A stretch of DNA of 38,591 nucleotides from an uncultured Actinomycetes bacterium (GTDB lineage Bacteria; Actinomycetota; Actinomycetes; Nanopelagicales; Nanopelagicaceae). The translations under genes were made by a program, and so were the position numbers. Where the stretch lies: NCBI GenBank assembly GCA_903898555.1, contig CAIUFY010000066.1, positions 1 through 38,591 of the forward strand. The letters run 5' to 3'. The notes under the pieces are model-generated. The model saw only the letters and a list, made by a program, of their open reading frames with translations. It made no database searches and was not told the origin of the DNA. Shown one piece after another: positions 19,613 to 32,500 of this stretch (position 1 is the first letter of the stretch; each line of letters opens with the position of its first letter).

Positions 19613-20407
19613 CTATCGCCGGACCCCTTGAGCCAAGGATTGTGCCAATTCCCGGACTCGAATAAGTCCTTCGCCCATCGACTGGCTTTCTTGGAGGAGG
19701 CGGATAAAGGCTGAGCCAACAATTACGCCGTCTGCATATTGTGCTACCTCGTGGGCTTGCTCTTTTGTTGAAACCCCTAGTCCTACGGCTACAGGAGTAG
19801 AGGAAACCTTTCGAACGCGAGACACAAGGTCGCGAGCAGATGTTGAAACGGTCGTTCTCGTTCCCGTAACGCCCATAAGCGATGCTGCGTAAATAAAGCC
19901 GCTGCACTCAGCTGTCACTTGTTCGAGTCGATCATCTTTAGTGCTTGGAGCAACAACAAAAATGCTATTAATTCCCTCTTTCTTGACTGCAGCGCGCCAA
20001 GGTTGGGCTTCTTCGATTGTTAAATCTGGGGTGATCACACCTGACCCGCCGGCCTGCGCGATACTGTGGGCAAAATTTTCAACCCCATAACGTTCAATTG
20101 GATTCCAATATGTCATGACGACAGCGGGAGTTCCCATATGAGTGATTGCTGCCAGGGTGCTGAAAACTTCACGCGCACCTGTTCCTTGACTCAACGACAG
20201 GTCTGCAGCTGCTTGAATTATCGGGCCATCCATAACTGGATCGCTATAAGGAAAGCCGATTTCGATTGCATCGACTCCGCCTTCAACCATCGCAGTAATC
20301 GCATCAATACATTCTTGTTGCGATGGAAATCCTGCTGGGAGGTAACCAATTAGTGCTGCTCGATTTTCAGATCGAGTCTTCTCGAAAAGTTGCGATAGTG
20401 GCGTCAT
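19613..20407 (-). CDS. trpA: Tryptophan synthase alpha subunit
   Basis: ALIGYLPAGFPSQQECIDAI, DAIEIGFPYSDPVMDGPIIQ, VGLGVSTKEQA. Confidence 0.97.
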   Translation of the reverse strand: MTPLSQLFEKTRSENRAALIGYLPAGFPSQQECIDAITAMVEGGVDAIEIGFPYSDPVMDGPIIQAAADLSLSQGTGAREVFSTLAAITHMGTPAVVMTYWNPIERYGVENFAHSIAQAGGSGVITPDLTIEEAQPWRAAVKKEGINSIFVVAPSTKDDRLEQVTAECSGFIYAASLMGVTGTRTTVSTSARDLVSRVRKVSSTPVAVGLGVSTKEQAHEVAQYADGVIVGSAFIRLLQESQSMGEGLIRVRELAQSLAQGVRR

Positions 20408-21604
20408 TTATAAAGGCAATCCGAAATATCTAGCAGCGGTATCTACATCTTTATCCCCGCGACCTGAAAGGTTTACTAAGAGAGTTGAATCGGGGCCTAA
20501 CTCGCGACCCAATTTCATTACTCCAGCAAGAGCATGAGCACTTTCAATTGCTGGAATTATTCCTTCTGTCTTGCAGAGAAGTGAAAATGCTTCCATGGCT
20601 TCGTCATCAGTAATCGCCTGATATTCCGCGCGTCCGATATCGCTCAGGTAAGCATGCTCAGGTCCTACTCCCGGATAATCCAAACCAGCTGAAATAGAAT
20701 GTGACTCAACGGTCTGCCCATTCTCGTCTTGTAAAACGTAAGAACGAGTGCCATGCAAGACTCCGACAGTTCCGCCTGAAATTGTTGCGGCATGCTTTCC
20801 AGAATTGATTCCGCTACCACCAGCTTCTAGCCCAATGAGTCGCACTGATGTGTCCTCAAGGAATGGATGGAAAATACCAATGGCATTTGATCCACCGCCG
20901 ATGCATGCCAATACAGCATCAGGAAGTTTGCCGGTAAGTTCTAATACTTGCGCACGAGCTTCAACACCAATGACTCTGTGAAAATCTCGAACCATAGTCG
21001 GGAATGGGTGTGGACCAGCTACAGTGCCAAGCAAATAATGTGTTGAATCAACGTTTGTTACCCAGTCGCGCATTGCTTCATTAATTGCATCTTTGAGAGT
21101 CTTTGATCCTTGAGTCACTGGAACAACTTCAGCACCAAGCAACTTCATACGAGCCACATTTAGTGATTGACGTTTTGTATCCTCTTCGCCCATATACACA
21201 ACGCACTCAAGCCCCATCAAGGCAGCGGCGGTCGCAGATGCAACACCGTGTTGACCGGCTCCGGTTTCGGCAATAATTCGTTTCTTGCCCATGCGCTTTA
21301 CCAAAAGTGCTTGGCCTAAAACGTTATTTATCTTGTGACTTCCGGTGTGGTTCAAATCTTCGCGCTTCAAAATAATTCGTGCGCCGCCCGCATGCTCAGC
21401 AAAGCGAGGAACTTCTGTAATGATGCTAGGACGACCTGTGTATGTGCGGTGCAAATAGTCGAGTTCTGCAGCAAATGCGGGATCGGCCTTGGCATCTTCA
21501 TATGCTTTAGTTAAAGAATCCAAAGCCTCGATAAGGGCTTCCGGTACAAAACGTCCACCGTAGGGTCCGAAGTGTCCAATGATTTCGCTCTGATTCACGG
21601 TCAC
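20408..21604 (-). CDS. trpB: Tryptophan synthase beta subunit
   Basis: [16 protein letters not shown] (PLP lysine), [21 protein letters not shown] start overlapping the trpC stop. Confidence 0.97.
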   Translation of the reverse strand: MTVNQSEIIGHFGPYGGRFVPEALIEALDSLTKAYEDAKADPAFAAELDYLHRTYTGRPSIITEVPRFAEHAGGARIILKREDLNHTGSHKINNVLGQALLVKRMGKKRIIAETGAGQHGVASATAAALMGLECVVYMGEEDTKRQSLNVARMKLLGAEVVPVTQGSKTLKDAINEAMRDWVTNVDSTHYLLGTVAGPHPFPTMVRDFHRVIGVEARAQVLELTGKLPDAVLACIGGGSNAIGIFHPFLEDTSVRLIGLEAGGSGINSGKHAATISGGTVGVLHGTRSYVLQDENGQTVESHSISAGLDYPGVGPEHAYLSDIGRAEYQAITDDEAMEAFSLLCKTEGIIPAIESAHALAGVMKLGRELGPDSTLLVNLSGRGDKDVDTAARYFGLPL

Positions 21605-22392
21605 AAACTACCAGTCTCTTCATTGCCCAAAAGTCGCCTTATGACATCCGTCGGGTTGCCGGATTTAACCAATGTCTCACCAACGAGTATGGCTTTACCG
21701 CCGAGTGACTCAATGTGTGCAACCTCATCTCGCTTGGATATCCCCGACTCTGCAACTCGAATCACTCCCTCTGGAATTTGCGGGAGTAGCTCATCGAAAA
21801 CTATGGGATCTAAATCAAGCGTCTTAAGATTTCGTGAATTCACACCAACTATACGAGGGTTAATGTCGAATGCACGTTCCAACTCTGATTGGTTATGAAC
21901 TTCTACCAATACATCCATTCCCAGTTCAGTCGCCATCTGGTGGAAATCTCGATATTGAGTCTGACTTAGGCCAGCGACAATGAGAAGAAGAAGATCTGCT
22001 CCAATGATTCGAGATTCCAAAACCTGAAACTCTGTAACGATAAAATCTTTTCGAAGTACAGGGATATCAATAGCGCTTCTCACTTCAATAAAATCAGCGA
22101 TGGAACCTTTAAATCTCCGCTCTTCTGTAAGTACGCTCACAACCGCAGCGCCACCTTCTTGGTATTGCTCTGCCAACTTTCCAGGGCTGGCGATACTTGC
22201 AAGGACGCCTTTGCTTGGTGAAGATCGTTTTACTTCAGAGATAATTTGAGTGCCCGGTCTTGATAAAAAATTATGCGCGCCACGTAATTCTGGCGCGGAC
22301 TGCAACTCCTCTCGAAGTCTTGAAAGTGGCACTTCTCGTGCACGCACATCCTCTAGAACGCCTTCAATGATTGCCTCAAGAACTGTGCTCAT
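21601..22392 (-). CDS. trpC: Indole-3-glycerol-phosphate synthase
   Basis: [37 protein letters not shown]. Start placed at 22392 (MSTVLEAII) with AAGGAGAGG upstream. Confidence 0.95.
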   Translation of the reverse strand: MSTVLEAIIEGVLEDVRAREVPLSRLREELQSAPELRGAHNFLSRPGTQIISEVKRSSPSKGVLASIASPGKLAEQYQEGGAAVVSVLTEERRFKGSIADFIEVRSAIDIPVLRKDFIVTEFQVLESRIIGADLLLLIVAGLSQTQYRDFHQMATELGMDVLVEVHNQSELERAFDINPRIVGVNSRNLKTLDLDPIVFDELLPQIPEGVIRVAESGISKRDEVAHIESLGGKAILVGETLVKSGNPTDVIRRLLGNEETGSL

Positions 22393-22535
22393 AGCGTCGG
22401 ATCCTCTCCTTCGCTTAGAGAATTCCACGGCGTTGAAGGCTTGCGATCGTAACGAGATGGACCTTTGCGCCTACTCAATTTTGAGAGCAAAAAGATAATC
22501 GCGGCGATGAAAAAGATTAAGCCCGTAACTTTCAT
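22389..22535 (-). CDS. 48-aa single-TM microprotein between trpE and trpC
   Basis: Minus strand ATG AAA GTT ACG ... CTA TGA = [48 protein letters not shown]. Start overlaps the trpE stop (TAATG), stop overlaps the trpC start (ATGA). Too short to appear in the ORF track. Confidence 0.75.
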   Translation of the reverse strand: MKVTGLIFFIAAIIFLLSKLSRRKGPSRYDRKPSTPWNSLSEGEDPTL

Positions 22536-24025
22536 TAGCTAAGTGCCTTCATCGAGTTTGCAGACGCAACTGCCGTCAGTACGGCAGCCGCTTTATTTCG
22601 GCATTCGGCTTCTTCGCTTTCAGGTACAGAATCAGCAACAATTCCTGCGCCGGCTTGGACGTACGCTTTTCCATCCTTGATCACCGCTGTCCGAATTGCA
22701 ATGCATGCATCAATATTCCCTCGAAAATCAAGATATCCAATTGTCCCGCCATATATTCCGCGCCTTGTGGGCTCTTGTTCCTCAATTATTTCCATAGCCC
22801 GTGGCTTTGGTGCACCAGATAAAGTTCCAGCCGGGAAAACAGCATATAAAGCATCGACCGGAGAATGCCTTTTATCTAATGTGCCAACCACAGTCGAGAC
22901 AATATGCATCACATGCGAATACCGTTCTAGATGCATGAATTCAATAACCTCGACGGACCCTGCTTGGCAAACCCTTCCTAAGTCATTTCTTCCTAAATCA
23001 ACAAGCATCAAATGTTCTGCGCGTTCCTTCGGATCGGCAAGTAGATCTTCACCATTTTTTTTGTCGATTTCTGGATTATCCGAGCGAGGTCGAGTTCCTG
23101 CAATCGGATGAATCATTACTTCGCTGTTATTAATTTTTACAAGGGCTTCGGGGCTAGAGCCAACAATGTCTAGTCCATCATGGAAACGGAAAAGATACAT
23201 ATATGGACTTGGATTTTGAAGTCTTAATGCGCGATAAACATCGTATGGCGAGGCCGTGCAATCCATTGAAAATCTTTGAGAGAGAACAACTTGAAAGGCT
23301 TCCCCAGATCGGATTTCCTCCTTGATGATTTCTACTTTTTCACAATATTCGGCAGACGACATGTTGCGCTCATACTCCACCACTGGCTTTTTTGTTGGGA
23401 GAGTTATATGAGCAGGTAGCGATTGATTCGCCGCATGTTTCATTGCTTCAAGTCGTGAAAGGGCATCTTTGTAAGCCTCATCGACCCTCTCATCGCTCCC
23501 ATCCCAATTAATTGCATTTGCAATAAGAGTAAGGGAACCCTCGAAATGATCGTAAATTGCAAGGTCTGAAGTCAACATGTATGAAATTTCAGGTAGTTCA
23601 ACGTCCTTCTTTGAAAGTGACGGAATCTTTTCAAGTCTTCTAACAATTTCATATCCCATGTACCCAACAAGGCCTCCCGTAAGTGGAGGTAGCTCAGGTA
23701 TATGGGGAGATTTCAAATGCGAAGCAGTAATGCGCACTGCTTCGAGCGGATTAATTCCGTGAGGGGCTCCTGCTGGAGCGGTTCCAACCCACTGCGCTAA
23801 ACCATCCACTTCCGTCAAGGTTGCTACAGAATTTACGCCGATGAATGAGTATCGAGACCAGACTCCTCCGTGCTCTGCAGATTCTAGAAGAAAAGTTCCC
23901 GGGCGCTCGTTCGCCAATTTACGATACAGGCCAAGCGGGGTCTCGCTGTCTGCAATGAATTTTTGAAAAACTGGAATTACATTAAAAGTTTCAGCGTATT
24001 TCCTAAATTCTTCTAGAGTCATCAT
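22535..24025 (-). CDS. trpE: Anthranilate synthase component I
   Basis: [65 protein letters not shown]. Confidence 0.96.
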   Translation of the reverse strand: MMTLEEFRKYAETFNVIPVFQKFIADSETPLGLYRKLANERPGTFLLESAEHGGVWSRYSFIGVNSVATLTEVDGLAQWVGTAPAGAPHGINPLEAVRITASHLKSPHIPELPPLTGGLVGYMGYEIVRRLEKIPSLSKKDVELPEISYMLTSDLAIYDHFEGSLTLIANAINWDGSDERVDEAYKDALSRLEAMKHAANQSLPAHITLPTKKPVVEYERNMSSAEYCEKVEIIKEEIRSGEAFQVVLSQRFSMDCTASPYDVYRALRLQNPSPYMYLFRFHDGLDIVGSSPEALVKINNSEVMIHPIAGTRPRSDNPEIDKKNGEDLLADPKERAEHLMLVDLGRNDLGRVCQAGSVEVIEFMHLERYSHVMHIVSTVVGTLDKRHSPVDALYAVFPAGTLSGAPKPRAMEIIEEQEPTRRGIYGGTIGYLDFRGNIDACIAIRTAVIKDGKAYVQAGAGIVADSVPESEEAECRNKAAAVLTAVASANSMKALS

Positions 24026-24357
24026 TTTGTTATCTTCCGGTGAAAGCAGCTTCGTTCACCCGTGTGGCATGCGGCGCCGACTTGATTAATTTGCATCAGC
24101 AACGCATCTCCATCGCAATCGTAAGAAATAGAGATTAATTCCTGAGTATGTCCAGAACTCTCACCCTTGACCCATAACGAATTACGACTTCGGCTCCAAT
24201 ATGTAACGCGCCGAGTTTGAATTGTCAGTTGTAAAGCCTCGGAGTTCATCCAAGCCATCATCAATACTTCGCCCGTAGAAGCATCCTGTGCGATCGCCGC
24301 CACGAGGTCACCTCGCGAAAAGTGATCTTCTACTTCCTGGGGCAAATTCATTGTCAT
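24022..24357 (-). CDS. hisI: Phosphoribosyl-AMP cyclohydrolase
   Basis: [49 protein letters not shown]. Confidence 0.95.
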   Translation of the reverse strand: MTMNLPQEVEDHFSRGDLVAAIAQDASTGEVLMMAWMNSEALQLTIQTRRVTYWSRSRNSLWVKGESSGHTQELISISYDCDGDALLMQINQVGAACHTGERSCFHRKITK

Positions 24358-24375
24358 ATTCTGCCGTATCGACCT

Positions 24376-25137
24376 TTACTCTCGTACCGGATATCCAGCC
24401 CGAGACAAGAAACCCTTAACTTCAGCAATCTTGAAAGCTCCAAAGTGAAAGACACTCGCAGCCAAAAGTGCATCTGCACCAGCATCTAGGGCAGCTGAGA
24501 AGTCTTCCAATTTTCCAGCTCCCCCACTTGCAATGATGGGCACGCAGACTTCTTTCCTCGCCGCTCTGATCATTTCAATGTCGTATCCAGTTTTGGTGCC
24601 ATCGGCATCCATAGAGTTGAGCAATATTTCGCCGACGCCACGTGTCACAGCCTCTTGCATCCAATAAAGCGCATCGAGTCCCGCACTCTCGCGCCCACCA
24701 TGAGTTGTTACTTCGAAGCCGGATTCAGATTCAGCGCGCCTAGCATCGACTGAAAGCACGAGAACTTGATTCCCAAATCGATCTGCAATTTCGTTTATTA
24801 GTTCAGGCCTCTTAATGGCTGCAGTGTTGATCGAGATCTTGTCAGCTCCGGCTCGTAATAGTTGATCAACATCATCTACGGTTCGAATTCCTCCGCCGAC
24901 AGTCAAAGGAATGAAAACTTGCTCAGCAGTTCTTCTTACGACATCTAATGTTGTGCTTCGAGCATCAACGCTTGCAGAAATATCCAAGAAGGTAAGTTCA
25001 TCAGCGCCTTCAAGTCCATATCTCTTTGCTAGCTCAACAGGATCTCCTGCGTCTCTCAAATTCAAAAAATTCACGCCTTTTACAACTCGCCCCTGGTCAA
25101 CATCAAGACAGGGAATTATTCTCTTTGCAAGAGTCAT
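24376..25137 (-). CDS. hisF: Imidazole glycerol phosphate synthase cyclase subunit
   Basis: [46 protein letters not shown]. Confidence 0.97.
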   Translation of the reverse strand: MTLAKRIIPCLDVDQGRVVKGVNFLNLRDAGDPVELAKRYGLEGADELTFLDISASVDARSTTLDVVRRTAEQVFIPLTVGGGIRTVDDVDQLLRAGADKISINTAAIKRPELINEIADRFGNQVLVLSVDARRAESESGFEVTTHGGRESAGLDALYWMQEAVTRGVGEILLNSMDADGTKTGYDIEMIRAARKEVCVPIIASGGAGKLEDFSAALDAGADALLAASVFHFGAFKIAEVKGFLSRAGYPVRE

Positions 25138-25856
25138 CGCGTAACCGCAAGCGCTTCCTCGAGAGTAAATGCTCCGGCGTATAACGCCTTTCCTACGATG
25201 GATCCTTCAACGCCGATTTCAGTCAACAAACGGATATTTATCAAGTCATCGAGAGTTGAAACTCCACCGCTCGCCACTACAGGTTTTGAAGTAGCAGCGC
25301 ATACCTCACGAAGAAGTTCCAAGTTAGGTCCCGTGAGCGTTCCGTCTTTTGCAACATCTGTCACTATGTATCGCGCACATCCATTTCGATCAAGGCGCTC
25401 AATCGTTTCAAATAGGTCACCACCCTCACGTGTCCAACCTCTTGCAGCCAAAGTATGTCCGCGCACGTCGAGCCCAACAGCAATTCTCTCCCCAAATTCA
25501 CTAATTACCTTTGCCGTCCACTCCGGATCCTCAAGTGCGGCAGTACCAAGATTTACTCTCTTACAGCCAGTTGCGAGTGCTCTACGAAGTGTTTCATCAT
25601 CACGAATTCCACCCGAAAGCTCGACTTGAATATCGACGGAAGCAATTACTTTTGCCAGCAAATCGGCATTGCTCCCAATGCCAAAAGCAGCGTCGAGATC
25701 TACGAGATGAATCCACTCGGCACCTGCTTGTACAAATTCTTGTGCGACCTCAAGAGGATTGCCATACTGACTTTCAGCGGCAAGTTCTCCTTGCACCAGG
25801 CGCACAGCTTTACCGCCTTTTACATCGATTGCTGGAAGTAACTCTAGCTTTTTCAT
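25134..25856 (-). CDS. priA: PriA: bifunctional HisA/TrpF phosphoribosyl isomerase
   Basis: [62 protein letters not shown] (actinobacterial PriA type). Start 25856 gives ATGA overlap with hisH. Confidence 0.9.
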   Translation of the reverse strand: MKKLELLPAIDVKGGKAVRLVQGELAAESQYGNPLEVAQEFVQAGAEWIHLVDLDAAFGIGSNADLLAKVIASVDIQVELSGGIRDDETLRRALATGCKRVNLGTAALEDPEWTAKVISEFGERIAVGLDVRGHTLAARGWTREGGDLFETIERLDRNGCARYIVTDVAKDGTLTGPNLELLREVCAATSKPVVASGGVSTLDDLINIRLLTEIGVEGSIVGKALYAGAFTLEEALAVTR

Positions 25857-26443
25857 ATTGATTTGGCCCAATTCTTAATCAATTTTGCTCCCGCATCTCC
25901 GCTCTTCTCTGGGTGAAATTGCGTTGCAAAAATATTCTCTCTCTCAATTGCTGCTATGAATTTTTCTCCATATGTTGTCCAGGCGATATCTGCCCCTTCA
26001 ACTCTCTCTTTTGCTGCAAAGGAATGTACAAAATAGAATTTGTCGTTTTGCACGCCGTCAAATAGCTGCGATTTTGTATCGACATCGTTCCAACCAATGT
26101 GCGGTAAAACGGGAGCTGTAAGTTGACTCACTTCACCGGAGAAATATCCAAGTCCCTCGTGATTGCCCTTTTCGCTTCCTGAAGTAAAAAGAATTTGCAT
26201 GCCGACGCAAATCCCGAAAATTGGCTTCCTGGACTTAACAGCCTCACTCACCATTTCTTTTCCGCCAATACTTTCAAGCTGCGACATGCATGCTCCAAAC
26301 GCACCTACTCCAGGTACTACGAAAGCATCAGCGCTCAAGAATTCTTTTGCCGTTGATGCCAAAATAACTCTTTGTTCAGTTAATTCAAAAGCACGCTGCG
26401 CGGATCTGAGATTTCCTGAGCCATAATCTAGAATCGCAATCAA
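25853..26443 (-). CDS. hisH: Imidazole glycerol phosphate synthase glutaminase subunit
   Basis: [37 protein letters not shown]. Confidence 0.96.
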   Translation of the reverse strand: MIAILDYGSGNLRSAQRAFELTEQRVILASTAKEFLSADAFVVPGVGAFGACMSQLESIGGKEMVSEAVKSRKPIFGICVGMQILFTSGSEKGNHEGLGYFSGEVSQLTAPVLPHIGWNDVDTKSQLFDGVQNDKFYFVHSFAAKERVEGADIAWTTYGEKFIAAIERENIFATQFHPEKSGDAGAKLIKNWAKSI

Positions 26444-27030
26444 AGAGAGCCCTTAGTGGAAGGGATGCCGGCAACTCGGTTATCAACAGTCACTGCATCG
26501 CGAAGCGCCCGAGCAACTGCTTTAAATTGCGCCTCAAATACATGGTGAGCATTTCGTCCTTCAAGAACGCGAACATGTAAAGCAATGCGCGCTTCGGCAA
26601 CTATCGATTCCCAGATATGTCTGCCGAGCGTTGTATCAAAAGTTCCAATAAGTTCCACGATTTCTGGCTGGCGATGCACAAGATACGGACGACCTGAAAG
26701 ATCCACTGCTGCCTGAACCAAGACTTCATCGAGAGGAACCATGGCATCACCGAATCTACGAATTCCACTCTTATCGCCAAGGGCTTCTCGAAGAGCTTGG
26801 CCAAAGGCCAGGGAGGTGTCTTCTACTGTGTGATGCGAATCGACGTCCACGTCACCTTCTGTTTTTACCGTTAGATCAAATCCCGCATGCTTACCTAGTT
26901 GCGAGAGCATGTGATCGAAGAAAGGTACCCCGGTGTCAATGTTAATTTGACCAGAACCATCTAAATTAAGAGAGACGCTGACCTTCGACTCTTTAGTCTC
27001 GCGAACAACGAGCGCAGTTCTAGATGTCAT
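26440..27030 (-). CDS. hisB: Imidazoleglycerol-phosphate dehydratase
   Basis: [50 protein letters not shown]. Confidence 0.97.
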   Translation of the reverse strand: MTSRTALVVRETKESKVSVSLNLDGSGQINIDTGVPFFDHMLSQLGKHAGFDLTVKTEGDVDVDSHHTVEDTSLAFGQALREALGDKSGIRRFGDAMVPLDEVLVQAAVDLSGRPYLVHRQPEIVELIGTFDTTLGRHIWESIVAEARIALHVRVLEGRNAHHVFEAQFKAVARALRDAVTVDNRVAGIPSTKGSL

Positions 27031-27075
27031 GGGTATCTTCCTTCTATTCGTTGATCTGTCTTAATTAATGGGTGA

Positions 27076-28173
27076 TTATTGCGCAATCTCACTTGCGACG
27101 GTTAAGAAACGTTGATTTTCAGCTTGAGTGCCCACGGTAACCCGCAAGTAGCCTTCCAATCCAACATCCCGAATCAAAATACCTTTCTTAAGGAATTCGT
27201 TCCAGACATCCTTTGAGGGTTTATCGAAACCTGTAAAAAGAAGAAAGTTTGCAGAACTCTCCAAGGCTCTCCAACCTAGCGTCGCTAGGCCACGTGAAAG
27301 CATCTCTCGTTCGCTTAGGAGATCATCAATCCCGCTCTGCATGAGATCGCAATTATCGATGGCAACTTCTGCAGCTGCTTGAGTTAGTGCGCTCAAATGA
27401 TAAGGAAGTCTTGTAACTAAACTCGCATCTATAACTGATGGATGCCCGACTAGGTAACCCAGTCGAACTCCAGCAAAAGCAAAAGCCTTGCTCATCGTGC
27501 GCGATGAAACCACGTGTGGATATTCTTCCATCAATACAGCGGCCGACTTTTCGGCTGAAAATTCCGCATATGCTTCATCTACTACAAGAAGTGCTCCAAC
27601 TTTCCCCGCAGCGACTGCAAATTTCTCGATGTCTTCAATTGATGTTGCAGTGCCAGATGGGTTATTTGGGGTTGTCACAAAGACGATAGATGGTGCTTCT
27701 TTGAGAATTTGTTGCACAGCGCTTTCGAGATCGATTGAGAAATCTTGACGTCTTGTTCCGGCAATCCACTCCGTACCAGTTATTTTGGAGATTAAGGGAT
27801 GGACAGAGTAAGAAGGCGTGAATCCAAGAGCTCTACGATTCTCTCCGCCACATGCCAAGAAAAGCGTTTGGAGAATTTCATTACTTCCATTTGCAGCCCA
27901 AATATTTTCAACCGAAATTGAAAGAGCGCTTCTTTGATTCACATACTCCGCTAACTTTGCACGCAATCTAACGGCATCTCTATCTGGGTAACGGTTAAGA
28001 CTTGATGCAACTTCTTGGATTCGCTCAACAATTTTCTTTTGCACTTCAACCGGAAGTGGATATGGGTTCTCGTTTGTATTCAACGAAATGACATCGGCAA
28101 TCTGAGGTGCGCCGTAAGGAGAGAGTGACTTTAGGTCATCGCGTATTGGCAACCAGCTTGGCCAGTTATTCAT
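27076..28173 (-). CDS. hisC: Histidinol-phosphate aminotransferase
   Basis: [51 protein letters not shown]. Confidence 0.95.
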   Translation of the reverse strand: MNNWPSWLPIRDDLKSLSPYGAPQIADVISLNTNENPYPLPVEVQKKIVERIQEVASSLNRYPDRDAVRLRAKLAEYVNQRSALSISVENIWAANGSNEILQTLFLACGGENRRALGFTPSYSVHPLISKITGTEWIAGTRRQDFSIDLESAVQQILKEAPSIVFVTTPNNPSGTATSIEDIEKFAVAAGKVGALLVVDEAYAEFSAEKSAAVLMEEYPHVVSSRTMSKAFAFAGVRLGYLVGHPSVIDASLVTRLPYHLSALTQAAAEVAIDNCDLMQSGIDDLLSEREMLSRGLATLGWRALESSANFLLFTGFDKPSKDVWNEFLKKGILIRDVGLEGYLRVTVGTQAENQRFLTVASEIAQ

Positions 28174-29474
28174 TCAAGTCTGGCTTTCATTGCCTCACCG
28201 TGTGCAGGCAAATCTTCAGAATTTGCAAGGGTAATTACATTGCTGGCTATATCTCTAAAGGCTTTCTCATCGTATGAAATGAAATTAACTCCTTTGAGAA
28301 AACTTTGAACTGACAGGCCGCTTGAATGACATGCACATCCACCCGTGGGTAAGACGTGATTTGAACCAGCAGAATAATCCCCAAGAGAGACAGGGGAAAA
28401 CGGACCGAGAAATACAGCTCCCGCGTTGCGAATCTTCTTTCCGATTTCATCTGCGTTCTTAACAATGATTTCAAGGTGCTCGGCCGCATAGGCATTTGCA
28501 ATATCAGCGGCTTGTTCGATGTCATCCACGAGAACTATGCAACTTTGAATTCCAGCAAGTGCCGTGCGAATGCGATCCGAGTGTTTTGTTTTTGCAATAC
28601 GTTTTTCTAACTCAATTTCGACAGCTGAAATAAGTTCCTGCGAATCTGTAATGAGAACAGCGGCTGCGATCGTGTCATGCTCCGCCTGGCTAATGAGATC
28701 AGCGGCGACATCAACAGCGCGTGCTGAAGAATCGGCAATTACGGCAATCTCTGTTGGCCCGGCCTCCGAATCGATTCCGATCAAACCTCGAAGCGCTCTT
28801 TTTGCTGCCGCGACATAAATGTTTCCAGGTCCCGTCACCATATCGGTGGCCTGGCAGAGATCTTTTACGCCGAATGCAAACATAGCTACCGCTTGGGCGC
28901 CGCCCACGGCGTAAACCTCATGCACGCCTAATAATTCACATGTTGCCAAGATAGTTGGGTGCGGCAGTCCGTCGAATTCTTTTTGTGGAGGCGAGGCAAC
29001 TGCGATGCTAGCGACTTTTGCTATTTGAGCCGGTATAACATTCATCATTACAGAACTTGGATATACCGCTTTTCCACCGGGCACATAAAGTCCAACACGA
29101 TCGACTGGGATCCATCTTTGAGTGACAACTCCCCCATCAACAACCTGAGTGCTACTTTCCTGACGTGCTTGATCCGAGTGAACTTTCTTAATTCGAGCGA
29201 TTGCTTCATCAAGCGCGCTTCGAACTTCGGCTGGTAATTCTGCAAGTGCTTTCTGAAGTTGCGCTCGTGGCACACGAATAGATGCTGGCCTAACTCCATC
29301 AAATTTCAATCCAAGATCTTTTAGCGTCTCCTCGTCGCCAGACTTAACCGCTTCTAACACTGGAGCGATTGAAATCATTGCAGCCTCAACATCCAAGATT
29401 GCTCTGGGGAGCAGGGACTTGTACTCAGCTTTTGAGAGAGTTTTTCCTCGGAGGTCTATTCGGCGAATGAGCAC
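28170..29474 (-). CDS. hisD: Histidinol dehydrogenase
   Basis: [66 protein letters not shown] start at 29474. Confidence 0.95.
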   Translation of the reverse strand: MLIRRIDLRGKTLSKAEYKSLLPRAILDVEAAMISIAPVLEAVKSGDEETLKDLGLKFDGVRPASIRVPRAQLQKALAELPAEVRSALDEAIARIKKVHSDQARQESSTQVVDGGVVTQRWIPVDRVGLYVPGGKAVYPSSVMMNVIPAQIAKVASIAVASPPQKEFDGLPHPTILATCELLGVHEVYAVGGAQAVAMFAFGVKDLCQATDMVTGPGNIYVAAAKRALRGLIGIDSEAGPTEIAVIADSSARAVDVAADLISQAEHDTIAAAVLITDSQELISAVEIELEKRIAKTKHSDRIRTALAGIQSCIVLVDDIEQAADIANAYAAEHLEIIVKNADEIGKKIRNAGAVFLGPFSPVSLGDYSAGSNHVLPTGGCACHSSGLSVQSFLKGVNFISYDEKAFRDIASNVITLANSEDLPAHGEAMKARLE

Positions 29475-29480
29475 AAAGTA

Positions 29481-29486
29481 ATTCTA
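29481..29486 (-). promoter_or_regulatory. -10-like TAGAAT, 6 nt upstream of hisD GTG (leaderless candidate)
   Basis: Minus strand TAGAAT-TACTTT-GTG; no Shine-Dalgarno visible. Confidence 0.4.
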
Positions 29487-29530
29487 CGGCTTCTGCGAGG
29501 AGCCCCGTTGCTGAAATTTGGAGTTCGAAG

Positions 29531-32500
29531 CTACCCAGCCGGTAGACAATCTGGGCCAAGAACTTGCTTTAAGTCTGCCGAAAGACTCGGCGAGGCAGTT
29601 ACTCTCAAATCATCATCGAGTTTCATGACCAAACCACCCTTGCCGTCATCAAGTCGCAAATGGACCTCACGAGCTCCTGGATGTGAGCGAAGTATCTCTT
29701 TCATGCGATCAACCAGAGGTGGCGTTACTCGCGATGATTCAACGGTTATAAGAAGGGGCCCGACCGGCCCCTGGTTCACGTCGGGCATAAACATTTCAAT
29801 TGCTGTGAATCTCAAAGCCTCTTCGCGCTTATCTACGCGCCCTCTTACGACAACAACCCGATCTTCGACAAGGTTAAGTGCATGAGTCGTATAAGCGCTT
29901 GCGAAAAACATTACGTCCTGAGCGCCTTCAAGATCCTCCACCGTGACAATCGCCCAGGCGTTTCCTTGTTTGGAAACTTTTCTCTGTACTTGAGTAATTA
30001 AACCGCCGATTGATAGCACCTGTTCATGGGAAATTCCCTCATCGCTGAGCTGGCCAATTGGAATATCTACCGCAGCGCGCAAAATATGTTCGACTCCCAA
30101 AAGCGGGTGATCGGAAACATAAAGTCCTAGCATTTCGCGTTCATAGGCTAGAAGAGATGACTTATCCCATTCCCCTTGAGGAATAGTGAGTTCAACGCCA
30201 GTCATTTGGGTATCCCCTATTGGGGCATCGCCAAATAAATCAAACTGCCCAATTGCTTCAGCTCGCTTAGTTTCATTGACTGCATCAATTGCTTCCAGAT
30301 ACACCATCATCAAACCCTTGCGAGTGTGGCCCAGCGAATCAAAAGCTCCAGCCTTAATAAGGGATTCAATAGTCTTTTTATTACATACGTTTTGATCAAC
30401 TTTTGCTAGGAAGTCACCAAATGATTCATAGCGTCCCTTGTTCTCGCGAGTACGCACGATTGACTCAGTAACATTTTCGCCAACATTTCTAATTGCGCTC
30501 AAACCAAAGCGAATATCTTTTCCAAGGGCGGTGTAATCCGACAGGGATTCGTTAACGTCAGGCGCTAATACTTTAATACCCATACGACGACATTCATTTA
30601 GGTACTGGGCACTCTTATCTTTGTCGTCGCGAACACTTGTAAGAAGGGCGGCCATATACTCAGTTGCGTAATTGGATTTTAAGTACGCTGTCCAATAGGA
30701 AACCAACCCGTATCCGGCGGTATGAGAACGGTTGAATGCATAATCCGAGAACGGGATTAGGGTTTCCCATAATTTCTTAATTGCAGCTTCTGAAAAATTA
30801 TTCTTTTTCATTCCCTCTTCGAAATTAACATACTCTTTATCAAGAATCGCCTTATTCTTCTTACCCATCGCTTTACGCAAGAGATCTGCGCGACCAAGTG
30901 AAAATCCAGCAACTTTCTGGGCGATTGCCATTACTTGCTCTTGATAAACAATTAATCCGTATGTGTCATCCAAAATCTCAGCAAGGGGTTCGGAAAGTTC
31001 TGGATGAATAGGCTCAACTGGTTTGCGGTTATTTTTTCTATCCGCGTAGTCGGTATGAGCATTAACGCCCATTGGACCGGGGCGATAGAGCGCCAAGACG
31101 GCGGAAATATCTTCGAATGAATCGGGAGACATTTGTTTGAGAAGTGACCTCATCGGGCCACCGTCTAGTTGGAATACTCCGAGAGTTTCACCTTTGGAGA
31201 GCAATTCGAAAGTTTTTGGATCATCGAGAGTGAGCGTCGACAGGTCAACTTCTGCACCTTGATTCTTTTTGATATTTTCCAAGCAAACATCAATAACCGA
31301 AAGATTTCGAAGTCCGAGAAAGTCCATCTTGAGAAGTCCGATTGCCTCGCAGGCACCCATGTCGAACTGGGTAATGATTGCTCCATCACTCTCTCGACGA
31401 TGGATAGGAATGACATCTAGAAGAGGGTCTTTCGAGAGGATTACTCCCGCGGCGTGAACTCCCCACTGACGTTTTAAGCCTTCTAGGCCCCGAGCAGTAT
31501 CTACAATCTTTTTCGCATCTGGATCTGTTTCGTAAATGCTTCGAAATTCACCGGCTTCACCAAAGCGCTCATCCTTTGGGTCAAAGACTCCCGAGAGCGT
31601 GATGTCTTTGCCCATTACGGTCGGAGGTAGCGCCTTTGTTATTTTGTCGCCTATTGCATATGGGTAGCCAAGAACGCGAGTGGCATCTTTCAGAGCTTGT
31701 TTAGATTTGATGTTGCTATAGGTAATTATCTGCGCAACTCGGTCCTCTCCGTAGGTATCAGTTGCGTATTGAATCATTTCCGAACGCCTACGTTCATCAA
31801 AGTCCAGATCAATATCTGGCATCGAAATACGTTCCGGATTAAGAAAACGCTCAAAAAGCAGACCATGCCGAATTGGATCTAACTGCGTAATACCAAGAGC
31901 ATACGAGACCAGCGAACCCGCGGCAGAGCCACGGCCAGGGCCGACGCGAATTCCGACATCTCGTGCATGGGAACAAAGGTCTGCAACAACTAGGAAATAA
32001 CCGGGAAATCCCATAGTTATCATGACACTTAATTCGTAATCTAGCCGAGCTTGATACTCGGGCGAGACTTCGCCGCCACAACGAGCAGCTAGCCCCTCAT
32101 TTGCTAAACGAGTTAGCCATGTAATTTCAGTTTGGCCTGCGGGAACGGGGAATTGTGGAAGGAGATTTTCCCCTTCTCTCATCGTGATGTTGCAACGTTC
32201 TGCAATCAGCAGAGTGTTATCGCAAGCTTCTGGAATATCGGCGAAGAGTTCTCGCATTTGCGCAGCAGTCTTTAAGTAGAACTCATCATTTTCAAATTTG
32301 AATCGTTTTGGGTCAGCAATGGTTGATCCAGATTGAACGCACAAAAGAGCTTCGTGCGCCCCTGCATCTTCGTGTTTTGTGTAGTGCAAATCATTTGTTG
32401 CAAGAAGTGGCAGTCCTAAATCCTTACCAAGTTTCAGCAACTCACTTCGCACGCGACTTTCAATGTCGATTCCATGTTCCATAATTTCTAGATAGAAATT

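Noticed and set aside
22393-22534. trp attenuator or leader peptide between trpE and trpC
   Set aside because: The interval is fully occupied by the 48-aa ORF, which contains only one Trp codon and overlaps both neighbours.
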